A stretch of 64,000 bases of DNA from CAZNUM01 sp964539305 (GCA_964539305.1 CAZIIM010000009.1:4105-68104); one strand, 5' to 3'. Shown: positions 44,301-52,627, numbered from the stretch's first letter. Numbers and translations: made by a program. Notes: generated from the sequence alone by a model not told the origin.

Positions 44301-45068
44301 ATGAAAATCGGGTTTTTCACCCTGTTACTTATTTCATGGGCCGTGACCACAGGTCAGTCTCCATTGGAACGGGGAAGATCCGCCTACCTGAATCGGGCGG
44401 AGGGGAGTCAGGAAGATCGGGCAGCAAGTGCACCAATCCAGACAGCGATTCACTATCTTGAGCAAGCTCTCACAGATTCTGCCACCGAACTGGAAGCAGC
44501 GATCTATTTATTAAAAAGTTACTATTACCGGGGGAAATTCACCGGGTTGGATAAGGAGGCTCAGAAGGCCGTCTTCCAAAAAGGGAAAGATCTTGGCGAA
44601 CGGTTTATTGCCGTTTATCCACGCTCCGCTGCTTTACGGTACTGGTATTTATCCAACCTGGGGAGCTGGGCCGAAGTTTACGGTATTTTTGCTGCTGCCA
44701 AGGCCGGTGTTTCCGATTTAATTAAAAAACATTCAGAAGCCATTATCGCTCTGGATCCTGAATATGATAACGGTGGCGGTTACTTTATGTTGGGAGCCGT
44801 TCATTTTAAATCCCCCTATATCCCCTTTATTTTATCCTGGCCTGATAATGATGAAGCCATTCGTTACCTGGAAAAAGCCGTCGACACCGGGGAGGCCAAA
44901 CCTGTCCAGAAAGTGTATCTGGCGCAGGCCCTTTATAAGGATGGACAAAAACAGCGCGCGCTCCGGTTGCTGGATGAGGTCGCTACGATGAAACCTTCGA
45001 AAGAGGAACCGGTGGAAGACTGGGAGCAGATCAAGAAAGCCCGGTCACTGCTGGAAAAATACCGGTAA
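44301..45068 (+). CDS. Exported TPR-repeat protein
   Basis: A 255-residue protein with a signal peptide (to T-T-G-Q) and helical repeats of TPR type, clearest at about 46-75 ('A-I-H-Y-L-E-Q-A-L'), 185-200 ('A-I-R-Y-L-E-K-A-V') and 205-235 ('Y-L-A-Q-A-L-Y-K-D-G-Q'). The layout recalls TRAP-transporter-associated TatT-like TPR proteins, but no TRAP genes are nearby. Probably a periplasmic protein-binding module, perhaps a partner of the barrel encoded just upstream. Confidence 0.65.
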   Translation: MKIGFFTLLLISWAVTTGQSPLERGRSAYLNRAEGSQEDRAASAPIQTAIHYLEQALTDSATELEAAIYLLKSYYYRGKFTGLDKEAQKAVFQKGKDLGERFIAVYPRSAALRYWYLSNLGSWAEVYGIFAAAKAGVSDLIKKHSEAIIALDPEYDNGGGYFMLGAVHFKSPYIPFILSWPDNDEAIRYLEKAVDTGEAKPVQKVYLAQALYKDGQKQRALRLLDEVATMKPSKEEPVEDWEQIKKARSLLEKYR

Positions 45069-45080
45069 TTCCACTTCCAT

Positions 45081-45620
45081 ATGGATCATTTACGTGAAAA
45101 GCGGTTGAAGGCCCGGCATATTTATACCGGGCGGCTCCTGGATGTGTGGGCGGATGAAGTGGAATTGCCCAGTGGAAAAACCTCCGTCCGGGAATACATT
45201 AAACATCCCGGGGCAGCCGTTATCATCCCTGTTTTACCCGATGGATCCATCGGTTTTATTCGCCAGTTCCGCTATCCCATGGGGCGATCCCTGATCGAAT
45301 TACCGGCGGGGAAACTGGATCCGGGAGAATCCCCGGAGAAAACGGCTCAACGGGAGTTGGCGGAGGAAATCGGTTATGAACCGGGGAAACTGACACAACT
45401 GACAGAAATACATCCCTGCATTGGGTATAGTAATGAACGTATGTGGTTATACCTGGCGGAAGACCTAAAACCTGTCCCTAAAAACATGGATCAGGACGAA
45501 TTTATTGATTTTATTCCCATGAAGTTGGACACAGCACTGGAAAAAGTGTGGGCGGGTGACATTACGGATGTGAAAACTGTCATTGGTATTTTCTGGGCAG
45601 AAAAATTACGGTCATCCTGA
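45081..45620 (+). CDS. Nudix hydrolase, ADP-ribose pyrophosphatase type
   Basis: A 179-residue Nudix enzyme. The Nudix box fits exactly from G77: G-x5-E, x7, then R-E-L-A-E-E at 91-96 and I-G-Y. A preceding 'R-Q-F-R-Y-P' and 'E-L-P-A-G-K-L' are typical of the ADP-ribose/NUDT5-like branch, which hydrolyses ADP-ribose and related nucleotide sugars. Substrate not proven. No ribosome site stronger than a weak purine run. Confidence 0.9.
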   Translation: MDHLREKRLKARHIYTGRLLDVWADEVELPSGKTSVREYIKHPGAAVIIPVLPDGSIGFIRQFRYPMGRSLIELPAGKLDPGESPEKTAQRELAEEIGYEPGKLTQLTEIHPCIGYSNERMWLYLAEDLKPVPKNMDQDEFIDFIPMKLDTALEKVWAGDITDVKTVIGIFWAEKLRSS

Positions 45621-45680
45621 ACAGGAATGGGACTCCCGGGACCATTGCCTAACCGGATGGTATAAACGGACTATTTTTAT

Positions 45681-46634
45681 ATGTCGGTGTCTATTGCAGT
45701 CCGGATGAAGGAAGAGGCCCGACGACTGGGGTTTGAGAAGGTAGGCATTGCCCGGGCCGCCAGAACACCGGTCGAGCAGCAACGGTTGGAGAACTGGTTA
45801 GATCAGGGTCTCCATGCCTCCATGGCATGGCTGGAAAAACGGCGGGAGGAACGGGGCAATTTGTTCGCGTATTTTCCTGAAGCAAAATCGGTCATTTCGG
45901 TTGGACTGAATTATTTTACCGGGTTCGATCAGAATGACCTGAATTCGGGCTACCATTTCAGCAATTACGCCTGGGGCGCGGATTACCACGCAGTGGTAAA
46001 ATCCAAACTCTTCCATTTAAGGGATTGGCTTCAATTGGAATACCCGGAGTTGAAAGGGCTGGTTTGTGTCGATACGGCCCCGGTGATGGATAAAATATGG
46101 GCGCAACGGGCTGGCCTGGGCTGGGTGGGAAAACACACCAATTTAATCAGCCGCGAATATGGCAGCTGGCTGTTTTTAGGGGAATTGATAGTGGATGTGG
46201 AATTGCCCTATGATTCCGAGTTTTCCCAGGACTTGTGCGGGACCTGTACCGCCTGCATCGATGCCTGTCCCACAAATGCCCTTACAGACTACCAGCTGGA
46301 TGCAGGGAAATGCATTTCTTATTTAACGATCGAGCATTGGGGAGCATTCTCTCAAGAAACACCACCACTCCAACAATGGATTTACGGATGCGATATTTGT
46401 CAGGAAGTATGTCCCTGGAATCGGAAATTTGCCCAGAGGACTCACCTGGAGGCATTTCAACCCCGACCGGAAATTTTAACCTGGAATGATCGGGATTGGG
46501 AGCGCCTGGACGAGGAAGGATTTCGTAAATTGTTCCGGAATTCTGCTGTAAAGCGAACCAAATTTGATGGGCTGAAACGAAATATTTCAATCAATCGGTT
46601 CTCTCGGAAGGACCGGATCGGTAAGCATAACTAG
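45681..46634 (+). CDS. queG: Epoxyqueuosine reductase
   Basis: Cobalamin-dependent reductase for the last step of queuosine formation in tRNA; 317 residues. Eight iron-sulfur cysteines are visible: C186, C189, C192, C196, C211, C237, C240 and C244, forming two [4Fe-4S] clusters; the catalytic Asp131 lies in V-D-T-A-P-V. The usual C-terminal HEAT-like tail of longer QueG proteins is short here. Works downstream of tgt (41344). Confidence 0.96.
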   Translation: MSVSIAVRMKEEARRLGFEKVGIARAARTPVEQQRLENWLDQGLHASMAWLEKRREERGNLFAYFPEAKSVISVGLNYFTGFDQNDLNSGYHFSNYAWGADYHAVVKSKLFHLRDWLQLEYPELKGLVCVDTAPVMDKIWAQRAGLGWVGKHTNLISREYGSWLFLGELIVDVELPYDSEFSQDLCGTCTACIDACPTNALTDYQLDAGKCISYLTIEHWGAFSQETPPLQQWIYGCDICQEVCPWNRKFAQRTHLEAFQPRPEILTWNDRDWERLDEEGFRKLFRNSAVKRTKFDGLKRNISINRFSRKDRIGKHN

Positions 46635-46646
46635 GAGAATAGAATA

Positions 46647-47306
46647 ATGAAAGTGGGTGTCTTACTTTCCGGATGTGGATTTCAGGATGGGGCCGAAATT
46701 CATGAATCGGTTTTAACCATGCTGGCTCTGGACCGGGCAGGGGTGGAAATGGTTCTCATGGCTCCTAACATTGATCAGATGCACGTGGTGAATCATCTCA
46801 CGGGTGAGGAGATGGATGGGAATCGTAACGTTCTGGTGGAGTCGGCCCGCATTGCCCGGGGGAATATTGTGGATACGGCCACGGTCAACAGCGATGATCT
46901 GGACGCTTTGATTTTGCCCGGCGGTTTTGGGGTGGCGAAGAATCTCAGCGATTATGCCATGACAGGGGCCGGGTGCGAAGTGAACCCGGATGTGGCTCGA
47001 CTGGTAAAAGGCGTTCACAAAAGTGGGAAACCGGTGGGTGTCATCTGCATTGCACCGGCGGTCATGGCTAAAATCCTGTCAGAAATGGAGAAGTCATCCG
47101 ATCTCACCATCGGTTCGGATCAGGCGACGGCCAGCGATATTGAAGTCATGGGTTCCCGCCATGTGGTCTGTGCGGTGGAGGATATTGTGGTAGATAAAGA
47201 AAAAAAGGTGGTTTCCACACCGGCCTACATGGAGGCTCACTCCATTAAAGAAGCCGCCGCCGGTATTGAGAAGCTGGTTTCGACTGTGCTGGAACTGGCA
47301 GGTTAA
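46647..47306 (+). CDS. elbB: ElbB-like glyoxalase (DJ-1/PfpI superfamily)
   Basis: A 219-residue protein with the class I amidotransferase-like fold. 'G-V-L-L-S-G-C-G-F-Q-D-G-A-E-I-H-E-S' at the start and the nucleophile elbow 'G-V-I-C-I-A-P-A' are ElbB signatures; the family is called isoprenoid biosynthesis glyoxalase, with weak glyoxalase III activity reported. Good ribosome site (AGGAG). The TAA stop overlaps the stop of the convergent operon by 4 nt. Confidence 0.93.
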   Translation: MKVGVLLSGCGFQDGAEIHESVLTMLALDRAGVEMVLMAPNIDQMHVVNHLTGEEMDGNRNVLVESARIARGNIVDTATVNSDDLDALILPGGFGVAKNLSDYAMTGAGCEVNPDVARLVKGVHKSGKPVGVICIAPAVMAKILSEMEKSSDLTIGSDQATASDIEVMGSRHVVCAVEDIVVDKEKKVVSTPAYMEAHSIKEAAAGIEKLVSTVLELAG

Positions 47307-48244
47307 TACCGCAAATCAATATCCATAGAACCCAGCCCCACATTTAAGTCCAAGGTGACCGTGGGCCGGGAATCGTCCCATTCAGGCGTGATCCACTGAT
47401 TTCCTGATTGCACCAGATCGTTAATCTCTACTCCGGACAGGAAATTCTCTTTCACCGTAGCCTGGACGTTGACATTTTTTGGCAGGATGAGTTCCAGGGA
47501 GCCCAGTCCTACATCTACATTGATTTCCAGGTCTTTCTGAATCTGGCCGCGGAAGTCCAGCTCTGCCGATCCCAGCCCTACCTTTACCTCTACCAGATCA
47601 GCCCGTAAATACCCCAGCCCCCTGGCGGTGAAGGACCCCAGCCCATTGTTTATTTTCAGAGTGCGGCAGGTGATTTCATTCAGTTTATCGATCTGAAGTT
47701 GAACATCACTTAATCCGCAATCCAGATTCAGTTCCGATAACTGTAAGCCAGTCAAATCCAGCTGGGCTTCTCCTAACCCGAAGTTTAAATCCAGATCCGT
47801 GGGGATATTCCCCGGCAGTTCGAACTCCAGTTCATTCTTTAATTGGTCCGTGTTTACCTTGAGTGATTTGATTTCATTCCAGGAGATGCTGGATGAACGC
47901 TCATCATCGTTTGTTTTGGCACTAATATCCAGTATGCCGGTTAATCCTCTGGTTTTGTACTGGATCTTTGGTTTCGTCACAGAGGGGTAGTAGCGGATTG
48001 ATCCATCAATCATCCCGGGGCGATGGTTCGTTTTCAGATTCAGTCCCCCTAGATTGTAGTTTATGTACACCTGCAGCTGGTCAATATCACGAACGCGGTA
48101 ATGGTAGTAATCCCGAACCCACCGTTCTTCCTCATCCATTCCCTGTTCACTCTGAATGGGATTGCTTCCTGCGGCAGGACCAGTATTCTGGCCCGTGACG
48201 ATGGTGATCATCAGAAGAAGGGTCAATGGTATTGTCTGTTTCAT
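47303..48244 (-). CDS. Exported toast-rack-like beta-repeat protein
   Basis: A 313-residue exported protein. I start it at ATG 48244, which begins a normal signal peptide (M-K-Q-T ... I-V-T-G-Q); a longer frame to 48310 adds a non-signal tail. After about 130 residues the chain runs in short beta-turns with G-L-G-S/G-L-G-E/G-L-S-D motifs every 21 to 24 residues (at least five copies), ending 'N-V-G-L-G-S-M-D-I-D'. This resembles the toast-rack/LiaF-like sheet stacks of envelope-stress proteins. Last gene of the sigma-factor operon, 1 nt after the barrel gene's stop. Confidence 0.7.
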   Translation of the reverse strand: MKQTIPLTLLLMITIVTGQNTGPAAGSNPIQSEQGMDEEERWVRDYYHYRVRDIDQLQVYINYNLGGLNLKTNHRPGMIDGSIRYYPSVTKPKIQYKTRGLTGILDISAKTNDDERSSSISWNEIKSLKVNTDQLKNELEFELPGNIPTDLDLNFGLGEAQLDLTGLQLSELNLDCGLSDVQLQIDKLNEITCRTLKINNGLGSFTARGLGYLRADLVEVKVGLGSAELDFRGQIQKDLEINVDVGLGSLELILPKNVNVQATVKENFLSGVEINDLVQSGNQWITPEWDDSRPTVTLDLNVGLGSMDIDLRY

Positions 48245-48245
48245 C

Positions 48246-49829
48246 TTAGAAAGAGTAGTTAATCCGCAGGGTCGTTTCATAGGGTCCGCTCCGGTCCAGT
48301 GGTTTGGCAATATTGATCATCCAGTCCAGGTCCTGGTCGTATTCCGTATCACCGATTCCGATTCCAATGGAAGAAATTCCTGCTTTTTTAATCCGGTCAA
48401 AATCGAAACTGTAATCGTCTTTCATCCAGGCATGGCCCCCATCGGCAAAGAGGGTAACCAGCCAGTCGTCACCAATGAATTCAGGTGTAATCATCAGTGC
48501 CAGATTCAACTGAGCCAGCATATCACCCTGCTGGAGTTTATAGGACTGGGCGCTGACAGATCCGAGTCCTCCCACGCCAAAATAACGATGGGAGGGAAGG
48601 GTCCCCTGTGTGGACCCCGCCACCAGTCGGGCCCGGAGTACCAGGCCAGGGGAAAATTCCCAGTTGGCAATGAATAACCCAAAGTTACGCCGGTTGATCC
48701 GATTGAAGTCCGTGGCAAACAAGGAAGAAGAATCCTGTTCATTCTGAATGAATTCGCTCTTGAAGAGAAAAGCCAGGCCGGTTGCCAGGGGACTGTAACC
48801 GGGTGTTCGGGATCCAAGGGTGAGTTCATAATAATTAACGGTCTGGTTTTTGAGGGAAAGACCGGGACGAAGTTTCCGTTTTTTCTGGAACAGGCTGTAC
48901 AAATCCAGAAGGGGAAGGGTGTCCTGTTCTGCCGCTACGGCCCGGAACTTCAGCCGCAGGAAAGGGGAGAAGTCAACGCCCAGGCCCACTTCCCAGCCCT
49001 TTTCTTCCCACCGGTCGTAAAAATCCTGCCGGGCCAGGAACGCGGCCAGGGAATTTTCTTTCCGGGGTAGACGGTAATTGTCATCGGTCCTGCTCTCTTT
49101 GAAAGCACTGCTATAAAGAATCAGATTACGATTGATTAAGAATGTTTTTTCCAGAGTGATGCGCCCGATATAGGTTGGCCGTACTCCAGGATGAAGTCGC
49201 ACTCCCATGGACCAGCTGAACCGGAAACTGGAAAGGGAATGTCGGTCCCAGCGGGTGTTAAACGGCGTGAAAACAAACCCTTCATTGCGATTATAGACGA
49301 CCAGGGGCCACTTGGGGTGAATCCAGCTGGTGAGGGCCCGGTCCGAGCGCTGATCCAGGTTGAATTCCGTTCGTCCCTGAATATTGGACTCTTTGTCCGT
49401 CTCCCGGTAGATGAGCCCCTCCTGAAGGTTGGATTCAATAATTTTCCCGTTTATTGTAATATCCGGTTCCTTGTAAACATTTCCACCGATAGTAGCGATC
49501 TCTCCATTCACCGTACATCCGGATTTCAGGTAAGCATCACCACCGTACAGGGTGATTTTCCCATTCACCGTCCCATAAACCGTGAGATTGCCGCCGATAA
49601 TGCGCATGGAAACGGTTGACACCTGGCCTGAGTCCACCAACACGTCCTCCCGGAAAATGATTTCGTCAGTGGAAAGGCGTCGATTATTCTTTGAACTATC
49701 TGGAATGGTGTTCGAATCGTCCGGCGCGTAAAAAACAGGGACAGGGTCCTTCGGTTGATTTGAGTTGTCCGGATTATTCTGGCTCAACCCCAAGGCCAGA
49801 AACATCAAGAAAATCATAAAACGTGGCAT
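48246..49829 (-). CDS. Bactofilin-like segment fused to outer membrane barrel
   Basis: A 527-residue exported protein. ATG 49829 is chosen over an in-frame TTG at 49847 because it has an AAGGA site eight bases upstream and starts a clean signal peptide (to L-G-L-S-Q). Residues about 75-131 are a small right-handed beta-solenoid ('G-G-N-L-T-V-Y-G-T-V-N-G', 'G-G-D-A-Y-L-K-S-G-C-T-V-N-G'), like the polymer-forming bactofilin core. The rest (about 165-527) is strand-rich with 'Y-F-G-V-G-G-L-G-S-V' and a C-terminal Y-S-F, the look of an Omp85/surface-antigen-type barrel. Fourth gene of the sigma operon. Confidence 0.72.
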   Translation of the reverse strand: MPRFMIFLMFLALGLSQNNPDNSNQPKDPVPVFYAPDDSNTIPDSSKNNRRLSTDEIIFREDVLVDSGQVSTVSMRIIGGNLTVYGTVNGKITLYGGDAYLKSGCTVNGEIATIGGNVYKEPDITINGKIIESNLQEGLIYRETDKESNIQGRTEFNLDQRSDRALTSWIHPKWPLVVYNRNEGFVFTPFNTRWDRHSLSSFRFSWSMGVRLHPGVRPTYIGRITLEKTFLINRNLILYSSAFKESRTDDNYRLPRKENSLAAFLARQDFYDRWEEKGWEVGLGVDFSPFLRLKFRAVAAEQDTLPLLDLYSLFQKKRKLRPGLSLKNQTVNYYELTLGSRTPGYSPLATGLAFLFKSEFIQNEQDSSSLFATDFNRINRRNFGLFIANWEFSPGLVLRARLVAGSTQGTLPSHRYFGVGGLGSVSAQSYKLQQGDMLAQLNLALMITPEFIGDDWLVTLFADGGHAWMKDDYSFDFDRIKKAGISSIGIGIGDTEYDQDLDWMINIAKPLDRSGPYETTLRINYSF

Positions 49830-49833
49830 TGTA

Positions 49834-51072
49834 TTAATCCTTTTCAATGATGATAGAGTTTGAGGATGTCCTCAGGTTCACATCGTAGGTGCCGCCATTT
49901 ATGATGCCCTCCCCGCGGACTTCATCCCCGCGGATGTAAATCCGAATGGGGAATTCGGAATCAATGACTCTGGTGGAGGCTTCATCTTCAACGATGGCTT
50001 CAATGGCGGCAGGGAAATTCGGGGGCAGTTCCAGCTGAATAATCCCCCGGCTGGTCTTTAACAACAAGTCGTGATTTTTTATTTCCCGGTCCCAGACCTT
50101 GGTAATACGAATATCCCCGTTACTGGTCCGGGCAGACAGGGCCCCGTGGATCCGGTCACCGGTAATATCCCCGTTGCTGGTACTGACATCTGTTTCACCG
50201 TAAATGGATTCCAGGTCGATATCTCCGCTGGAGGTTTTGGCTTCCACTGAGCCCCGCGCTTTACGGATGTCTATTCCGCCGCCGGAAGTGGAGACGACTA
50301 AATTCCCCTCCACATCGTCCACTTCAATATCCCCACCGGAAGTGCGGCCCTGGATCCGGGACCCGGTAATATCGGTTAATTCAAGGTCACCGCCACTGGT
50401 GTACACCTCCAGATTCCCGTTGCAGTCACTGACTTCAATATCGCCTCCAGAGGTGGTGGCGCTGGTTTTCCCGTCACAGCGTTCAATTTCAATGTCGCCC
50501 CCGGAAGTTTTAACAACCGACACTCCTTCAATATTTTCCAGCGTAATATCTCCTCCCGATGTACGTCCTGTAAATTTTCCGCTGATTGAAGTCGCTGTTA
50601 CATCACCACCGCTCGTACTGGCTTGTAACTCGCCGGATAAATATTTTAAATCAATATCGCCACCGGCAGTCTGAACGCTGATATTAAACGCTTCCGGGAG
50701 GGTGATACGGTATTCGAACCGGGTCCGAATGGGGGAAGACCGTTTACCACTGATGACTTCGATCTGCGCCGGGGGGATCATACTTACCTTTGCCTTGTAA
50801 TCCTTATAGACCGATTTGGCCTTCATCTTCGAGGCTGATTTAATGATGATTTTCTCAACAATGGTCACCGTATGGGTCGCTTCTCCCCCAATCTGTATGT
50901 CACCGGTCACTTGAAGATTCAGGATTCGCTCCGGTCCTTTGGAATCATCAACGTCGAATTCATAGGTGGATTCTGCCACGAACCTGTTCTTACCGTCCAG
51001 TTCGAAAGTATCAAATAATTCCTGGGCCGAAAGAGCGCTTAAAGCCAGGAGCAGTAAAATCCCCTTTTTCAT
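49834..51072 (-). CDS. DUF4097-family beta-solenoid surface protein
   Basis: A 412-residue exported protein: signal peptide ending A-L-S-A-Q, an N-terminal beta domain (to about 130), then eleven repeats starting T-(S/A)-(G/S/N)-G-(D/G) at residues 135, 153, 171, 189, 207, 225, 244, 262, 280, 298 and 316. The period is 18 residues with one step of 19. Early copies read T-S-G-G-D, the last ones T-S-S-G-D and T-S-N-G-D. The fold is expected to be a beta-helix with one coil per repeat. A C-terminal cap of about 80 residues follows. DUF4097 proteins are often encoded with sigma/anti-sigma pairs. ATGA overlap with the anti-sigma gene. Confidence 0.85.
   Translation of the reverse strand: MKKGILLLLALSALSAQELFDTFELDGKNRFVAESTYEFDVDDSKGPERILNLQVTGDIQIGGEATHTVTIVEKIIIKSASKMKAKSVYKDYKAKVSMIPPAQIEVISGKRSSPIRTRFEYRITLPEAFNISVQTAGGDIDLKYLSGELQASTSGGDVTATSISGKFTGRTSGGDITLENIEGVSVVKTSGGDIEIERCDGKTSATTSGGDIEVSDCNGNLEVYTSGGDLELTDITGSRIQGRTSGGDIEVDDVEGNLVVSTSGGGIDIRKARGSVEAKTSSGDIDLESIYGETDVSTSNGDITGDRIHGALSARTSNGDIRITKVWDREIKNHDLLLKTSRGIIQLELPPNFPAAIEAIVEDEASTRVIDSEFPIRIYIRGDEVRGEGIINGGTYDVNLRTSSNSIIIEKD
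50074..50670 (-). repeat. Eleven tandem 54-bp (18-aa) coding repeats
   Basis: Protein-level repeat array inside the DUF4097 gene (residues 135-333). Each unit has T-S-G-G-D-(I/V) followed by a strand, a turn with D/N/G and another strand. Spacing in codons is 18,18,18,18,18,19,18,18,18,18. At DNA level the copies have diverged, so recent slippage expansion is unlikely. Confidence 0.9.
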
Positions 51073-52058
51073 GGAAGAACCTCGATTTTTTCCGTCTCGG
51101 TTAGTTCAGTCACTTCATCGAGGATTTCACTGGCTCGATCCCGGATGTAGGGGTTTTCATCCATGAGACTCACAACTCTGAGAGCCGGTATAATATCACG
51201 GGTGGGTGATTTCCCTAATATGGCCAGTGCCCCCATCCGGATTGCTTCATTTTCATCCTCCAACAACAATTTGGTACAGGCTTCCATGATGGTTTTGTCC
51301 GGTTTAAAATTGCTCAGTTGTTCCAGTGCCTTTAACCGGATCCCCGAATTTGGATCGGATAAAACCGTTGAAACCAGAACCAGCTTCTTGTTGTCCAGAT
51401 CGGGTACATTCGTCAATAATTTTAATGCTCTAAGCCGTTTTCCCGGGTTGGAATCATTCAGAATCAGGTAGTAAAGAATTTTTTGAATGGTTTCGTCCTT
51501 GAAATCACCGGAGATGTCAATGCTTCCCTTTGTTTCTAGGGCCATCTCCAGCTTATCATTATTCACCCCCGGTTCCAGCTTCACACTGGTCAGGTCGCCC
51601 CCTTGGATCAGATCCAGGATTTCACGGGAGGAGTAAGCGGGCGCCTGGGGCTGGGTTTCTGTAAATCTGGAAGGAAGAACGAGTCCGATTAAAAAAGCAA
51701 TCATCACATAGGTAACCACGGCCCAGACCGGCTGACGGGGAGTGAATAAAGTTTCAACACCCTGATGAACCTTTTCCAACATTTTGGCAGGGAGCGAAGC
51801 CTGTTTCCGTTCCCGTTCCAGTTGAAGAATGCGACCCCGCAGCAGATTCCGCTGACCTTCCAAGTAGGATTCATCCAAAGAAATTTTCAGGGATGTTTCG
51901 GTCAGTTGCAGGGTAGACTGGATTTCGTCCAAATATTTTTGCAGGGCGGGTGTGGATTTTAATGCCGCTTCAAAAACCTCCCGTTCCCCTTTTGACAGGG
52001 AATCCAGGGCATACAGCATGGCATTTTCTTTTAATGATTGACTGAGTTCCCTAGGCAT
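51069..52058 (-). CDS. Transmembrane anti-sigma factor with HEAT-like extracytoplasmic domain
   Basis: A 329-residue single-pass protein. The cytosolic N-terminus (1-60) has the anti-sigma pattern 'Y-A-L-D-S-L-S-K-G-E-R-E-V-F-E-A-A-L', without zinc-binding His/Cys residues. A helical linker (60-108) leads to one membrane helix (111-128). The outer part begins with a beta-rich stretch (about 145-180) and then five HEAT-like helical pairs (about 185-320; 'I-R-L-K-A-L-E-Q-L', 'I-R-M-G-A-L-A-I-L-G-K'). It overlaps the sigma gene by 8 nt and the DUF4097 gene by ATGA. Presumably it holds the sigma factor at the membrane until a periplasmic signal is sensed. Confidence 0.82.
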   Translation of the reverse strand: MPRELSQSLKENAMLYALDSLSKGEREVFEAALKSTPALQKYLDEIQSTLQLTETSLKISLDESYLEGQRNLLRGRILQLERERKQASLPAKMLEKVHQGVETLFTPRQPVWAVVTYVMIAFLIGLVLPSRFTETQPQAPAYSSREILDLIQGGDLTSVKLEPGVNNDKLEMALETKGSIDISGDFKDETIQKILYYLILNDSNPGKRLRALKLLTNVPDLDNKKLVLVSTVLSDPNSGIRLKALEQLSNFKPDKTIMEACTKLLLEDENEAIRMGALAILGKSPTRDIIPALRVVSLMDENPYIRDRASEILDEVTELTETEKIEVLP

Positions 52059-52605
52059 AACGGTACTCCTCTAACTCCTGTCTGAGCTTTTCCATGGTGC
52101 GGAATAAATATTTTTTTACGGTTCCTTCACCGATATCCATAATGACGGCAATTTCCCGGATTTTGAGTCCCTGAAGATGTTTCAGCATAAAAACGGTCTT
52201 CTGCTTCACCGGCAGTTTCTGGGCGGCGTCCTTTACGGCTGCCATCACTTCCTGACGGTCAGAGGTAAGATCTTCTTCGTCTGGGATCTGATTTATGAGG
52301 GAATCCGACAGGCCATCTTCTTCCTGATACTTGTATTTTGACAACTTCCGGTTCAGGTTATAGAATGTATTTACTGTGATGCGATAGAGCCAGGTGTAAA
52401 ATTCACTTTTGAATTGAAAATGCTTCAAACTCCGGTAAGCCTTGATAAAGACTTCCTGGTAGAGGTCTTCTGCATCCTGCGGATTCCGGGTCAGTTGGTA
52501 GGCGAGTGTCATAATTCTTTCATCGTGGAGTGCGACCAGTTTTTGGAATGCATTCGCATCTCCAGTCTGGGCTTCCAAAATAAGTTGTCGAATTTCTTTG
52601 TCCAA
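52051..52605 (-). CDS. ECF-type RNA polymerase sigma factor
   Basis: A 184-residue sigma-70 of the ECF group. Region 2 is seen in 'D-A-E-D-L-Y-Q-E-V-F-I-K-A' and 'F-Y-T-W-L-Y-R-I-T-V-N'; region 4 in 'K-T-V-F-M-L-K-H-L-Q-G-L-K-I-R-E-I-A' with the helix-turn-helix 'G-E-G-T-V-K-K-Y-L-F-R'. TTG start at 52605; no in-frame ATG is close. First gene of a five-gene operon with the anti-sigma factor next, so it probably controls the operon and possibly other envelope genes. Confidence 0.94.
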   Translation of the reverse strand: MDKEIRQLILEAQTGDANAFQKLVALHDERIMTLAYQLTRNPQDAEDLYQEVFIKAYRSLKHFQFKSEFYTWLYRITVNTFYNLNRKLSKYKYQEEDGLSDSLINQIPDEEDLTSDRQEVMAAVKDAAQKLPVKQKTVFMLKHLQGLKIREIAVIMDIGEGTVKKYLFRTMEKLRQELEEYRYA

Positions 52606-52627
52606 TTTTCTCTAACGTCACACAGGA

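Noticed and set aside
50204..50674. A plus-strand open frame with S-P-P-E-V repeats
   Set aside because: It is the mirror of the T-S-G-G-D repeats of the DUF4097 gene on the minus strand; the periodicity is inherited, not independent.
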